From Deltaproteobacteria bacterium (GTDB lineage: Bacteria > Desulfobacterota > Desulfobacteria > Desulfobacterales > Desulfosarcinaceae): a DNA stretch of 64,000 bases. Of this stretch, positions 50,601 to 58,888 are shown in pieces (the stretch's first letter is position 1; each line of letters starts with the position of its first letter). The stretch spans positions 62,001-126,000 of the forward strand of contig JAKALP010000004.1 of the NCBI GenBank assembly GCA_021824175.1, read 5' to 3'. Under the pieces are notes generated by a model that was not told the DNA's origin, searched no databases, and was given only the letters and a program-made list of their open reading frames with translations. A program made the translations under genes and the position numbers.

Positions 50601-51556
50601 TGGGGCTGGTGGCGGCTGGAACGCTGGGCCTGATCGTGCTGCCCTTGATGCTGCCCGAGACAGCCGTGGCCATGCGCCCTGTGTTCAACACGGCGTTTGC
50701 GCTCTATCTGCCTCTGCTCGCCGGACTTTACTACTTATTTCACAAAGAATCGTGGGAAGAGGGCGGCGGCTTGATCAAAAACATCCTGCTGGCGCTCTTT
50801 TTAGCCGGCGCTTTGATTACTTTTAAATTCCAAAAAGGGCTGGCCGTGGCTCCCGGCTATGCCTTTTCCTTGTTGACCAGCAAGACCGCGACCCTGGCCG
50901 CCAGTTCCGCCGCGGGTTGGTTGATCTACGGCCTGGGCTTGTTGCTGTGGCCCAGGCGGCTGGACCGGCCCTTCCGGCTGGCCGGCGTGGTGTTGATTCT
51001 GCTGGCCCTGTTCAAGGCCCTGAGTCTGCCGTTTACGTTCCCGGTAGCCTTTGCCCAAATGACGCCGCTGCTCAATGGACCCAGCCTGATATTTGCCTGC
51101 TGCCTGGCGGCCCTTGTTTATCTGACAGTGCACCGTTGGGAGGCCCGGCCCTGGCCCGTGGCCCGAGTGGCGCCGCGGCTCTTTTGGGGCATCTTGCTGG
51201 CGGTGATGGTCTTTGCCGTACTCAGCATCGAAGTCGCCAGCGTCTTTGCCATCAAGGGGCGCTCTTTCAGCATGATGACCCATGGCAGCCTGGCCATGCA
51301 ACTGGCCTATAGCATTGGCTGGTTGCTCTATGCCATCGGCCTGATGGTGGTGGGCATTCGCTGGAAATCGCGCGGCGTGCGCTGGGCCGCCATCATCGCC
51401 ATCGTGCTCACCGCCATAAAGATTTTTATACTGGATGTCCGATCCCTGGGCAGTTTGTACCGCGTGGGTTCATTCGTGGGCCTGGCCGTGGTGCTTATGG
51501 GGGTCTCATTTCTCTACCAACGTTTTCTCTCCGAAGGAAATCATGATGCGAGATAG
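47690..51556 (+). CDS. DUF2339 polytopic membrane protein
   Basis: A 1288-residue membrane protein. One N-terminal helix and a coiled coil (RSERRLGRRIDRLESSIEYLRKRM) precede an acidic, Glu/Pro-rich linker of about 100 residues. The DUF2339 core follows, with more than 25 hydrophobic helices (starting WEQFTGVKLFAWLGGVALFIAAGFFVKFSIERN). The end VKIFILDVRSLGSLYRVGSFVGLAVVLMGVSFLYQRF is typical of the family. The function is unknown; an envelope role is supposed. GAGGAG precedes the ATG. It overlaps the DUF3999 gene by 14 bp, a pairing seen in other genomes, so the two products probably form one complex. Confidence 0.93.
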   Translation: MYFLLLLLAVVLYILILRSERRLGRRIDRLESSIEYLRKRMQPGASPQPQAESEAAATEPETGPEAAMAAPEHFFPYTQVHPAKEEEIPVEPPMSVEQVLDIEPQPESLEDLVLSAEPAEAVQEQQTTTFTAAPEEKKPESQPTAPSQWQERWRAFKATVDWEQFTGVKLFAWLGGVALFIAAGFFVKFSIERNLIPPALRLAISALIGLALIIGSFRFGEEKYRVMRHTLAAAGIGVLYSVVFAATLYYTYLTHALGFGLLVLISITAFVLALFHKSRAVAVLGAIGAYATPVLVPTGQESLVLLFVYLSIVNIGLYLVARRLLSQVLILVAAAGTVASLGLGTERVFDAARSLTMALIWILNPALFTYFLAAGEADPRQNQAARYAGIFIFISALVVAVALLLEPGWPPLLVVTATQALAVTLAWRQSGWYGYVIAYGAVSFLVALAWVLFAFEPNHFSAGFPLLLLYGAFGGLGPLLLVWKNGVNRAVITWFKIFPLAVVLVSLAIVFQQPVVSFWFWPLLLGLELLGIGLSLLFRAFVQVAVLVLLFLVGALHWLFNVPAEVLGLGFFVFIIGAGVILCAAVFVLIRRLPDLVTALNLAGESSTPPTSVTATGLTQWLAAAPAAGVCVLLAASFLIKYPHYPQPGMVTIVCFLALVLAAARRFGFEISGVAALVGAVAAQAVFVLHPYLGPPVYFQAQLWAGALFLAALAAPFLFFSSTERWPRIWYGWALFEAIQASFLLFVTQRCWHGPEVKWVPLVLAILKLPAVAVLLPRLEGRPERNAILAFHGGVLLFYLSTQPVLVLDYGWIGPTFVFEAAALLWLNRRIEHPGLRWVALLMAPAGLLILFFHLPVLKSPQSLPILNSAVLSTAAAVAALALAVGPAGYPRRRLAALDLPNTFLWLAVVTGFVLVNLVVADLFARPGTAFTIWPGSNFVQGACYGLAWVALGGLLRRLTGLPGAVRLVGLGLVAAGTLGLIVLPLMLPETAVAMRPVFNTAFALYLPLLAGLYYLFHKESWEEGGGLIKNILLALFLAGALITFKFQKGLAVAPGYAFSLLTSKTATLAASSAAGWLIYGLGLLLWPRRLDRPFRLAGVVLILLALFKALSLPFTFPVAFAQMTPLLNGPSLIFACCLAALVYLTVHRWEARPWPVARVAPRLFWGILLAVMVFAVLSIEVASVFAIKGRSFSMMTHGSLAMQLAYSIGWLLYAIGLMVVGIRWKSRGVRWAAIIAIVLTAIKIFILDVRSLGSLYRVGSFVGLAVVLMGVSFLYQRFLSEGNHDAR

Positions 51557-53486
51557 GATTGAGGCAGTACTACTGGCGGCTGTTCTTTTGATTATAGGAT
51601 TCAGTTCAGCCGCGGCCCAGGAGAACTGGCGCAGCCGGGCCGCGCTGGAAGTATCGGCGCCCGGCATCGTCGAAACCATAGTACCGGCCCAACTGGTCAG
51701 CCGCGCCGAGGATGGGCGCATGGATCTGACGCTCTTAGGACCAGACGGCCACACCCGTTCCTTTGAACTCTACTGGCGCGAGCCGGTGGCCGAAGTAAAT
51801 CTTCAATTGACCTCTTCCCAGGTGATGCTGGACCTGCCCAAAGGGTTGGTATGGCAGGCGACCCTGCCACCCAAAACAGCCACGCGCCAGCTCATGGTGC
51901 AGGTGGCGGCCAAAAGCTACATCGGCAAGGTGACAGTGGAAGGCCTGATTCAAGGACAATGGCGCGAGCTGGCCCGCAATGCCGCCATCTTCAAGGCCGA
52001 TGGCACACTGAACGGCCGCATCGACATCCCCGAAGCACAATATGAGCAAGTGCGACTGACGCTCAGCGGCTATGACCCCAAGGCCGATCCGCAACTGTCG
52101 CCCATTGCCGGCGTGACCGCCATGGGCCGGCATCTGGGCAAGGATTATGTGGAACAACAACTGGCGCTGCCATGGCAGCTTTCCGAGACCGAGGCCGAAA
52201 CCATTGTCGAAGCGGCCCTGCCCGGCAACGGTCTGTGGCTGCGCGGCCTCTCTTTGACCACCGAAGCCCAGTTCCAGGGATCGTGGCAACTGGGCCGGGA
52301 CACTATTGCCAACGGAGTCAAAGCATTCATCGTGATTTCCAATGGTGAAATTGCCCATGTGGACCGCAGCGGCCAGACCTTGACGCTTGAATTGGATCAA
52401 GCCTGGCCGGGCCGCTCCCTGGTGTTGAAACTCAACAACGACCACCGTTACCTGGGGGCGGTCACTGCGCTTACAGTGACCGCGCGTCTGCCGCGCCTGG
52501 TATTCAACGCGGATCAGCCGGGGCGCTACACTCTATGGACCGGCGGCGCTCAGAAGATCGCGATACTGGAAAACCCTGGCGACAGCCAACGCCAGGTGAA
52601 TCAAGAAGTAATCGCCGCCGCCATCGAAGTAAATCCCCAGTGGCAACCGTCCTCCCTGGTGGAGCGCTTCAACCTCAAGGGCGCACCCTTTGATCCCAAT
52701 GGCCACACCTGGCGCAGCCCGCTGGAAATTGCCCAACCCGGTTACTACCGCCTGATTTTGAATCTGGCCGCATTGGTGCAGTCCAATAAGGGTTCGATCC
52801 GTATCGTCCAGGACAACCTGCAAGTGCCCTATATTCAAGGTCGCCGGCAAAACGTAACGATGGAGCCGGCCGTGCAAACCGAGTTGGACCAAAAGACCAA
52901 TCAAGGCCGCTGGATCATCACCTTGCCCGGAGCTTCGGACCAGTGGCAGTATTTGACCCTGCACGCCGAAGGCATTTTCCAACGCACGTTGCATTGGGAG
53001 CAACCCAAGCCAGGCAACCTGGGTTGGCAGCCTTGGCGCAGCGATCAGTGGGAAAACCGCGACCTGAAGGAAACCGCCTACACATTGGATCTATCGGCCC
53101 TGCCAACAGGGTCGGACCGCCTCCGCCTCATTGTGGACAACGGCGACAATCAGCCCATCCGGATTTCCAAAATCACCGCCACCTATGCGGCCCCCACCTT
53201 TTACTTCCTGGCCCAGCAAGCCGGCGGTCTGTGGATATATGGCGGCAACCCCCAGGCCCCCCAGCCCCGCTATGATCTCTCCCTGGTGCAGAACGAACTG
53301 CTGGCCGAATTACCCCAGGAAGTAAACATGGGCGACCCAGTTCTGGTTCAGTCGCCGGGCTGGAGAAGCAAACTCGATGCCGCCTTCACCGGCACCGGCT
53401 GGGGACTATATGCCGTGCTGGGCCTGGTGACCCTGGTGCTGATCGGCGTTATCGTGAGATTATTTCCCAAAGGGGAAAAAAAATAG
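51543..53486 (+). CDS. DUF3999 exported protein
   Basis: A 647-residue protein with a signal peptide (IEAVLLAAVLLIIGFSSAAAQ), a large periplasmic beta-rich region and a C-terminal membrane helix (YAVLGLVTLVLIGVIVRLF) followed by a short basic tail. This plan and the overlap with the DUF2339 gene identify it as DUF3999. GAAGGAA lies before the ATG at 51543; the longer frame from 51435 lies inside the DUF2339 gene. Its role is unknown, probably binding a periplasmic or sugar-like ligand for its membrane partner. Confidence 0.9.
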   Translation: MMRDRIEAVLLAAVLLIIGFSSAAAQENWRSRAALEVSAPGIVETIVPAQLVSRAEDGRMDLTLLGPDGHTRSFELYWREPVAEVNLQLTSSQVMLDLPKGLVWQATLPPKTATRQLMVQVAAKSYIGKVTVEGLIQGQWRELARNAAIFKADGTLNGRIDIPEAQYEQVRLTLSGYDPKADPQLSPIAGVTAMGRHLGKDYVEQQLALPWQLSETEAETIVEAALPGNGLWLRGLSLTTEAQFQGSWQLGRDTIANGVKAFIVISNGEIAHVDRSGQTLTLELDQAWPGRSLVLKLNNDHRYLGAVTALTVTARLPRLVFNADQPGRYTLWTGGAQKIAILENPGDSQRQVNQEVIAAAIEVNPQWQPSSLVERFNLKGAPFDPNGHTWRSPLEIAQPGYYRLILNLAALVQSNKGSIRIVQDNLQVPYIQGRRQNVTMEPAVQTELDQKTNQGRWIITLPGASDQWQYLTLHAEGIFQRTLHWEQPKPGNLGWQPWRSDQWENRDLKETAYTLDLSALPTGSDRLRLIVDNGDNQPIRISKITATYAAPTFYFLAQQAGGLWIYGGNPQAPQPRYDLSLVQNELLAELPQEVNMGDPVLVQSPGWRSKLDAAFTGTGWGLYAVLGLVTLVLIGVIVRLFPKGEKK

Positions 53487-53564
53487 AAAGCCAAAATATG
53501 AGTCATAAGGTATAAAGCAGAAGCAACTTCATCCAACGCGGAAGCTCCATGGAGGTATGGTCAC

Positions 53565-53843
53565 ATGATTAAAAATTCGTTATTTTGGCAGATGAACATG
53601 GCGGGTGCGCTGGCGGGTTGGCTATTCATCATCGCAGGCTTGTTTATGGATCTGAACGGCACTCTGCGAATGGCGTGGTGGATTATTGCGCTGCTGTGGG
53701 TTATCGGCCATCCGCTGGAACTGGTTATTGGCTTGCCCATTGCCCAGAAGGCGGGTTTTTCAAATCTGAAGGCTTATCTGAACATCATGGTCTTCGGAAT
53801 CACCTGGTGGATTCCGGTCAAGTTGGGCGTGATCAAGCCCTGA
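53565..53843 (+). CDS. Small membrane protein of unknown function
   Basis: A 92-residue protein with two or three hydrophobic helices (MAGALAGWLFIIAGLFMDL, MAWWIIALLWVIGHPLELVIGLPI, LNIMVFGITWWIPVKLGVI). TGGAGG precedes the ATG. I do not recognise the family beyond small uncharacterised bacterial membrane proteins. It is 78 bp after the DUF3999 gene and convergent with the esterase gene, whose stop is 45 bp away. Confidence 0.7.
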   Translation: MIKNSLFWQMNMAGALAGWLFIIAGLFMDLNGTLRMAWWIIALLWVIGHPLELVIGLPIAQKAGFSNLKAYLNIMVFGITWWIPVKLGVIKP

Positions 53844-53887
53844 TTCCAGGTGCGACTCTTTTCAGGGCCACTTTATCAGATTCCATT

Positions 53888-55540
53888 TTAAGCCCCCTTG
53901 TTTTCTTCTTCGGGGAACAAGGCCTTAAATAGAGTGCTTTGTAATTGGCGGTCTTTGAAGCTTTTATCATTGACTAGGGCGGTCTTGAGGCTTTGCGCGG
54001 TAACTTCTTCGCAAGACATGCGGATGCCGCCGTCCGTGGCTGAATCGAAGAGAATCATCTTTTCCTTACCTGCGGTGTTGTTCCACTGTTTCCATTCTAT
54101 TTCAGTACCACTGCGGCCTTTGCCCGGTGTACCAGTATAGGCCATTTGCGCCCAATAGGACATTACGCTAGCCGACAGTGCGCGCCGTTGGGGCTCATCG
54201 CAGTCGCCCAAGGGCACGAGAAGACTATTCCATTGACCGAATACAAAGGGGATCTCCACGGTGTGGCCGGCCCCAACGGCCGTGGAGAAGTCCATGCCAT
54301 GTATGATTCCTTCCTCGTCCCAATCAAAGCGGTAGATATAGAGCGCGTCATGCCCAGCGCCGGCCATGGCCCGGGCCACGTCATCCACATGGCGCTGTTT
54401 CCAGGCCAGGGAGCCATAGGCGGCGTAGCTCATGTAATCCTGGGGGCACTCCTTCAATACTTTTTGCCAGGAGGGCTCCAGCAGTTGGTATAGCCGGCGT
54501 TCATCGCGGTTGGTGCCGATGATCAGCGGCACGCGATTGAAGCGGCCGGAAGCAAAGATCTGGAGCGCTGGCACGTCGGGCAGGACGGCCCCATCGCTAA
54601 ACAGGCGCGGCGCCGGGTAGAGCCGCGCGCCCGAAGGATTGACGATGTGGTGGAGCTGGGCCGGGGTCTGGCTGTAAAGCAATTGCCGGATCTGGGCGGC
54701 GGACATGGCCGATTGCAGGGCCTTGGCCGCGGCCCGGTCTTTGGCCTGGCCGTCGCGGATCAAGATGGCGTTTACTACCTCGGGGCCGCTGTTGGGCAAC
54801 CCCGGCACCTCATCATCGGCATAATTCAGAGCCGTGGTTAAAGGCATTTCCAGCAGCGCGCCGCTCTGGGAGATGGCCTGCTGAAAAAGGCCGCGGGCCA
54901 GGGGTGACAGCACCAAGGAGAAGACATTGGTGCCGCCGGCCGATTCGCCGAAAATGGTGACATTGGATAGGTCGCCGCCAAAGGCGCCGATATTATCGCG
55001 CACCCATTCCAGGCCGCGGATGGTATCCAAAGTTCCCCAGTTGCCCGAACGCTCTATGGCGCTGTTGCTTCCGGCCGCCAAAGCCGGGTGCATAAACCAG
55101 CCCATCATGCCCAGGCGGTAGTTGACCGTGACGACGATGACCCGGTGGGTCTGGGCCAGGACCGAACCATCATACGCCGGCGAAGCATTGTGGCCGCCCA
55201 CATTGCCGCCGCCGGGAAGATAATACATGACCGGCAGCCGGTCGCCGGAAGTACTATCGGTCGGGGCGAAGATATTGAGATAGAGGCAATCTTCGGAGCC
55301 GATGAAGCCGTCGCCATCTTCATCAATGAAGGGCGGCGCCAGATGCAGACTTTGAAAACAGGCGTTCCCATCTTTGATGGCGTCCAGCCGGCCGCGCCAG
55401 GGCAGGGGCGGCCGGGGCGGCTTCCAGCGCAGCTCTCCCACCGGCGGCTGCGCATAGGGGATACCGCGCCAGACCAAGGCACCGTTGTCGGCCACCTGGC
55501 CAATGAGTTCTCCCTGGGCGATGGTGCGAAGAGTTTGCAT
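53888..55540 (-). CDS. Type B carboxylesterase
   Basis: A 550-residue alpha/beta-hydrolase of the carboxylesterase type B family. TLRTIAQGELIGQVADNGALVWRGIPYAQPPVGELRW is the family N terminus, EDCLYLNIFAP the second signature, and GESAGG carries the nucleophilic Ser. No signal peptide is seen, so it is cytoplasmic. The ATG at 55540 is preferred to the TTG six codons before. It is the last gene of a three-gene minus-strand set with a DapA-type lyase and a tautomerase. An ester substrate feeding an aldolase pathway is a reasonable but untested idea. Confidence 0.9.
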   Translation of the reverse strand: MQTLRTIAQGELIGQVADNGALVWRGIPYAQPPVGELRWKPPRPPLPWRGRLDAIKDGNACFQSLHLAPPFIDEDGDGFIGSEDCLYLNIFAPTDSTSGDRLPVMYYLPGGGNVGGHNASPAYDGSVLAQTHRVIVVTVNYRLGMMGWFMHPALAAGSNSAIERSGNWGTLDTIRGLEWVRDNIGAFGGDLSNVTIFGESAGGTNVFSLVLSPLARGLFQQAISQSGALLEMPLTTALNYADDEVPGLPNSGPEVVNAILIRDGQAKDRAAAKALQSAMSAAQIRQLLYSQTPAQLHHIVNPSGARLYPAPRLFSDGAVLPDVPALQIFASGRFNRVPLIIGTNRDERRLYQLLEPSWQKVLKECPQDYMSYAAYGSLAWKQRHVDDVARAMAGAGHDALYIYRFDWDEEGIIHGMDFSTAVGAGHTVEIPFVFGQWNSLLVPLGDCDEPQRRALSASVMSYWAQMAYTGTPGKGRSGTEIEWKQWNNTAGKEKMILFDSATDGGIRMSCEEVTAQSLKTALVNDKSFKDRQLQSTLFKALFPEEENKGA

Positions 55541-55572
55541 GTCCGGGTTACCTTTCAAGCCGCGATTTGAAT

Positions 55573-56670
55573 TTAAGCATAATAGGGTTTCTGGACCAGC
55601 TCTTGCGCCCGAACGCCACGCTCATAGGCGGCCTGACCGACCATGAAGGCTTCTTCCGGCGAAGCGACTGGATCGATGCCGATGGTGTGGTATGTCTTTC
55701 GAATCAACTCGCGGCCGGCGGCGTCCAGTACTGGCACATTGCCATGATGGCCGGGCAGCAGGCGGATCAGCCCGCCATTGCCGCCTACGCACCATTGGAA
55801 GTACTTCATGTGCACCCAGGGGTGCAAACCTTTTAATATCAGCGGCGCCTGCAAGCGGTAGAAGGCATTCAGGGCCGGTTCGAGCTGGGTGTAGACTTTC
55901 AAGGCGCCCTCGAAATCCTGATCGCGCAGATGCTTCATCAGTTCCACGGCGTATGGCTTTTGCGGTGACTGCACCGCCTCCACATTCCACTGGCCGCTCC
56001 ACTGGACCGGGTAGTACTTGGCGAGCAGGGGCACGAAGTCCAGGTTCACCGGGCCGACGAGCAATCGCTGCCCCAGCACTTCGCAGATTTGAAAAGCAGT
56101 AGTCAGGCTCATGGGCTGCGAGAGTTTGATGCCCACCACGTTGGGCAGATCCGCCAGGCGATCGAAGATCCGCAGGGGAACGCCGCTGGGGCCAAAGGTC
56201 CGATAGGCTTCCGAAACCGAAGCATAGAGGATGATGGGCAGCGAAGTGGCGTTGATGCGTTGCAGATATCCTTCATACAACTCTTCTTCGCTCTTGGCCT
56301 GCAAACTGCGACCGGGCGCCAGCAGTAAATGGGTGCAGCCGACCGTTTCGGCAAAGGCGATCATGGCCAGGTCGCCCGCCAGGGTGGCTTCAGCCACGAT
56401 ATCGCCGACCAGGATTTGACCATGGGCTTCTTCGCAGGCGGTTTTAAGAAAGGCCTTGTGCTCTTCAGTGGTCACGCCTACTGGGATGCAGCAAACCGAA
56501 AAAAAGCCGTGCCGGATGCCGGTGCGCACGTCATGGCGGATGCCGGCCTCGTCCAGGTTCTTAAAATCCGGTGAAAAAGAAGGCATGAGCAGATTTTCGA
56601 TGCCTTTATACTTCTGCCGTGCCCACTGCTTTTGCGGGCTGGATTTGAGCGATTCTTTGGGCGGTTGCAT
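55573..56670 (-). CDS. DapA-family aldolase/lyase (not true DapA)
   Basis: A 365-residue protein of the dihydrodipicolinate synthase/N-acetylneuraminate lyase family, class I aldolases that use a Schiff-base Lys. NVVGIKLSQPMS holds the expected Lys; the Tyr is likely in LPIILYASVSEAYRT. It is about 70 residues longer than DapA, and the N-terminal GTTGE-type motif is changed to VGVTTEEHKAF, so a role in lysine synthesis is unlikely. It starts one base after the tautomerase stop, with AGAGGA upstream. Probably it cleaves or hydrates a 2-oxo acid in a catabolic route. Confidence 0.8.
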   Translation of the reverse strand: MQPPKESLKSSPQKQWARQKYKGIENLLMPSFSPDFKNLDEAGIRHDVRTGIRHGFFSVCCIPVGVTTEEHKAFLKTACEEAHGQILVGDIVAEATLAGDLAMIAFAETVGCTHLLLAPGRSLQAKSEEELYEGYLQRINATSLPIILYASVSEAYRTFGPSGVPLRIFDRLADLPNVVGIKLSQPMSLTTAFQICEVLGQRLLVGPVNLDFVPLLAKYYPVQWSGQWNVEAVQSPQKPYAVELMKHLRDQDFEGALKVYTQLEPALNAFYRLQAPLILKGLHPWVHMKYFQWCVGGNGGLIRLLPGHHGNVPVLDAAGRELIRKTYHTIGIDPVASPEEAFMVGQAAYERGVRAQELVQKPYYA

Positions 56671-56874
56671 TTATTGTCCTCTGCGCCGGCGCGTGGTGAC
56701 CGATTCTCCGCCGATGCCCCAATTGTCCGTATCCACCTCATCGATCACGACGACGGTAGTGGCGGGGTTCTTGCCCAGAACGTTGACCAGCAAGTCGGTC
56801 ACGCCTTTGATCAGTTCGGCTTTCTGCGCCGCTGTGGCGCCTTCCCTGGTAATCTTGATGTTGACGTAAGGCAT
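56671..56874 (-). CDS. 4-oxalocrotonate tautomerase-family enzyme
   Basis: A 67-residue protein. MPYVNIKITREGATAAQKAELIKGVTDLLVNVLGKNPATTVVVIDEVDTDNWGIGGESV is the classic small tautomerase; Pro2 (Pro1 after Met removal) is the catalytic base. The enzyme moves a double bond in 2-hydroxydienoic acids. The tail TTRRRRGQ is unusually basic. AAGGGAG is upstream. It heads an operon with a DapA-type lyase, which fits a pathway where a 2-hydroxydienoate is tautomerised and then cleaved. Confidence 0.9.
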   Translation of the reverse strand: MPYVNIKITREGATAAQKAELIKGVTDLLVNVLGKNPATTVVVIDEVDTDNWGIGGESVTTRRRRGQ

Positions 56875-57257
56875 ATGTAGTATACTCCCTTGTAATCGTT
56901 TTTCTCTTTGGAGCGATCACCGCTTAATGGCTATCTATATCTTGCTTCAACTTCAGGCACAAGGTGGCGCGCGGGCATGGATCACCATTGTCGCGTACCA
57001 AAGGCTTGCGTGGGGTTCGTACTCGTACTCGTACGCGTACTCGAAAATACTTGAAAATCATTCGAGTACGAGTACGTGTACGAGTACGAGTAAAAAAGGT
57101 AGATCCTTTACAATATTGACTATCAGGACTTACACCCATGGCTTAACGCTCTTGCTTTTTGGCTTTTGAAGGCTACACTAAAGCTTTCGCGCCCGAGGGG
57201 CGAAAATGGATATTGAGAATATAGTCCCTGAACACCGTATCAAAGGACAATGGCCCC
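56875..57257. other. Divergent spacer upstream of pyruvate kinase
   Basis: 383 bp with the fifth TCGTAC hairpin (57017-57092) and a GC-rich hairpin TTTCGCGCCC/GGGGCGAAA near 57186-57206. I see no gene. Confidence 0.6.
57017..57092. repeat. TCGTAC-hexamer hairpin, copy 5
   Basis: A left arm of four TCGTAC-type units ending TCGAA, an AT-rich loop, and a right arm TTCGAGTACGAGTACGTG followed by GTACGAG units. The stem is about 29 bp with one changed base. Confidence 0.92.
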
Positions 57258-58697
57258 ATGAATACCAACGCCGCGCCGTCACTCCGGCGCATCAAGAAAA
57301 CAAAGATCATCGCCACCATTTCCAACACCTGCACGCCGGAGTTTTTGCGCTCGCTGCACGCGGCGGGCGTGGATGTGGTGCGGCTGAATACCGCCCATCA
57401 GACCCCCGAAGAGGCCCTGACGGTAATCAAGAACGTGCGGGCGGCCTCCAACCGTATCGCCATTTTGGTGGATACCAAGGGACCGGAGATCCGCACCACG
57501 CCCACCCGCGAGGATATTCCGGTAAAGGCTGGGGATATCGTCTACCTTCGGGGCGCCAAGCAGGAGCCCTCCAGCCAGGAGTGCGTCTGCGTGACTTATG
57601 ACGGCATTGTGCGCGACCTCTCCATCAATGACCGGCTGCTCATCGACGATGGCGATATCGAGTTGACGGTGGTGGCCAAGGAGGGCGACCGTTTGAAATG
57701 CCGGGTGGGCAACGATGGATCGATCAAAGGCCGTAAAGGGGTCAATGTTCCCGGAGCGTCCATCAATTTGCCGTCGGTTACACCCAAGGACGAAGCGTTT
57801 GTGCGTTTCGCAGCCGACAACGACATCGACTTCATCGCCCACTCCTTTGTGCGCAACAAAGAAGATGTGCTGGCGGTCCAGAAGATTCTGGATGAGAAGA
57901 AGAGCCCCATCAAAATCATCGCCAAGATTGAAAACCAGTCAGGTGTGGATCATATCGATGAAATCTTGGATCACGCTTACGGTGTCATGGTGGCCCGGGG
58001 CGATCTGGCCATCGAGGTGCCGGCCGAGCGCATTCCCCTGATCCAGAAAATGCTCGTTAAAAAATGCAAGGAACGGCGCAAGCCGGTGATCATCGCCACC
58101 CAGATGCTGCAGTCCATGATCCACTCGCCCCGGCCCACGCGGGCTGAAATTTCGGATGTGGGCAATGCTTGCCTGGACGGAACCGACGCCATTATGCTGT
58201 CAGGCGAAACCGCTTACGGCCAGTATCCCCTGGAAGCGGTGCAGGTGATGACCCGCGTGGCCCTGGAAATCGAAGCCGGTCACGACACTTTCAACAATAT
58301 CCCCTATGAGATGGATAACACGGTGACCAGTTATCTCTCCAAGGCGGCCGTGAAAGCCTCCATGCGATTGAATACGGTGGCGTTAGTGGCGGATACCATT
58401 TCAGGCAAGACCATCCTCAGTCTGGCGGCCTATCGTGGTAAAAGCCCGATCTTCGCGCAATGTTACAGCGAGCGCACCATGCGGCAGTTGGCGCTCTCCT
58501 ACGGCGTGGTGGCGCACTACATGCCCCAGGACTTAAGCTCCCACGAGTTTTTACAAACCGCTTTGACCCGTCTGGTAAACGAAGGATACTTTTCGGAAGA
58601 GTGTCTGATTACGGTGCTGGCCGGCCATTTCGGCTCGGAGCAAGGCGCATCGTACGTCGAGATCAGCTCGGTCAGGAATATGCTCAAGCGGGTTTGA
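57258..58697 (+). CDS. pyk: Pyruvate kinase
   Basis: A 479-residue glycolytic enzyme that makes pyruvate and ATP from phosphoenolpyruvate and ADP. TKIIATISN, VDVVRLNTAH and VDTKGPEIRT form the nucleotide and substrate site. KIENQSGVDHIDEIL, VMVARGDLAIEVPAERIPLIQK and IIATQMLQSMIHSPRPTRAEISDVGNACLDGTDAIMLSGETAYGQYPLEAV are the standard signatures, with the catalytic Lys in the first. The usual RxNFSHG is RLNTAHQ here, a change seen in atypical pyruvate kinases. The C-terminal allosteric domain is present. It stands alone on the plus strand. Confidence 0.94.
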   Translation: MNTNAAPSLRRIKKTKIIATISNTCTPEFLRSLHAAGVDVVRLNTAHQTPEEALTVIKNVRAASNRIAILVDTKGPEIRTTPTREDIPVKAGDIVYLRGAKQEPSSQECVCVTYDGIVRDLSINDRLLIDDGDIELTVVAKEGDRLKCRVGNDGSIKGRKGVNVPGASINLPSVTPKDEAFVRFAADNDIDFIAHSFVRNKEDVLAVQKILDEKKSPIKIIAKIENQSGVDHIDEILDHAYGVMVARGDLAIEVPAERIPLIQKMLVKKCKERRKPVIIATQMLQSMIHSPRPTRAEISDVGNACLDGTDAIMLSGETAYGQYPLEAVQVMTRVALEIEAGHDTFNNIPYEMDNTVTSYLSKAAVKASMRLNTVALVADTISGKTILSLAAYRGKSPIFAQCYSERTMRQLALSYGVVAHYMPQDLSSHEFLQTALTRLVNEGYFSEECLITVLAGHFGSEQGASYVEISSVRNMLKRV

Positions 58698-58711
58698 TCG
58701 GCAAGAAGCTA

Positions 58712-58888
58712 TCAGCGGGAAAAGGCCCAGGGGTCCCAGGTTTCATTGCCTTCCCGGCGGTCATACTCCGGATCGATGACCGTATTATAGGCCAACCGGC
58801 CGGTGTGTTCCTTGCAATCATTGGGGCAAACCATCTTGCCGTCTCTGCGTTTGAACAAAACTTTTTTGCACTGCGGACATCGTTTCAT
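58712..58888 (-). CDS. 58-residue zinc-ribbon protein
   Basis: A short gene on the strand opposite to pyk. It encodes MKRCPQCKKVLFKRRDGKMV followed by CPNDCKEHTGRLAYN and an acidic, Trp-containing tail ending WDPWAFSR. C4/C7 and C21/C25 form a CxxC...CxxxC zinc site. GAGGT lies before the ATG. The stop is 15 bp from the end of pyk, so the genes converge. Its small size makes it easy to miss. No function is known; such proteins may bind RNA or another protein. Confidence 0.75.
   Translation of the reverse strand: MKRCPQCKKVLFKRRDGKMVCPNDCKEHTGRLAYNTVIDPEYDRREGNETWDPWAFSR

Noticed and set aside
55573-56670. dapA of lysine synthesis
   Set aside because: Too long, N-terminal motif altered, and grouped with a tautomerase and an esterase rather than lysine genes.
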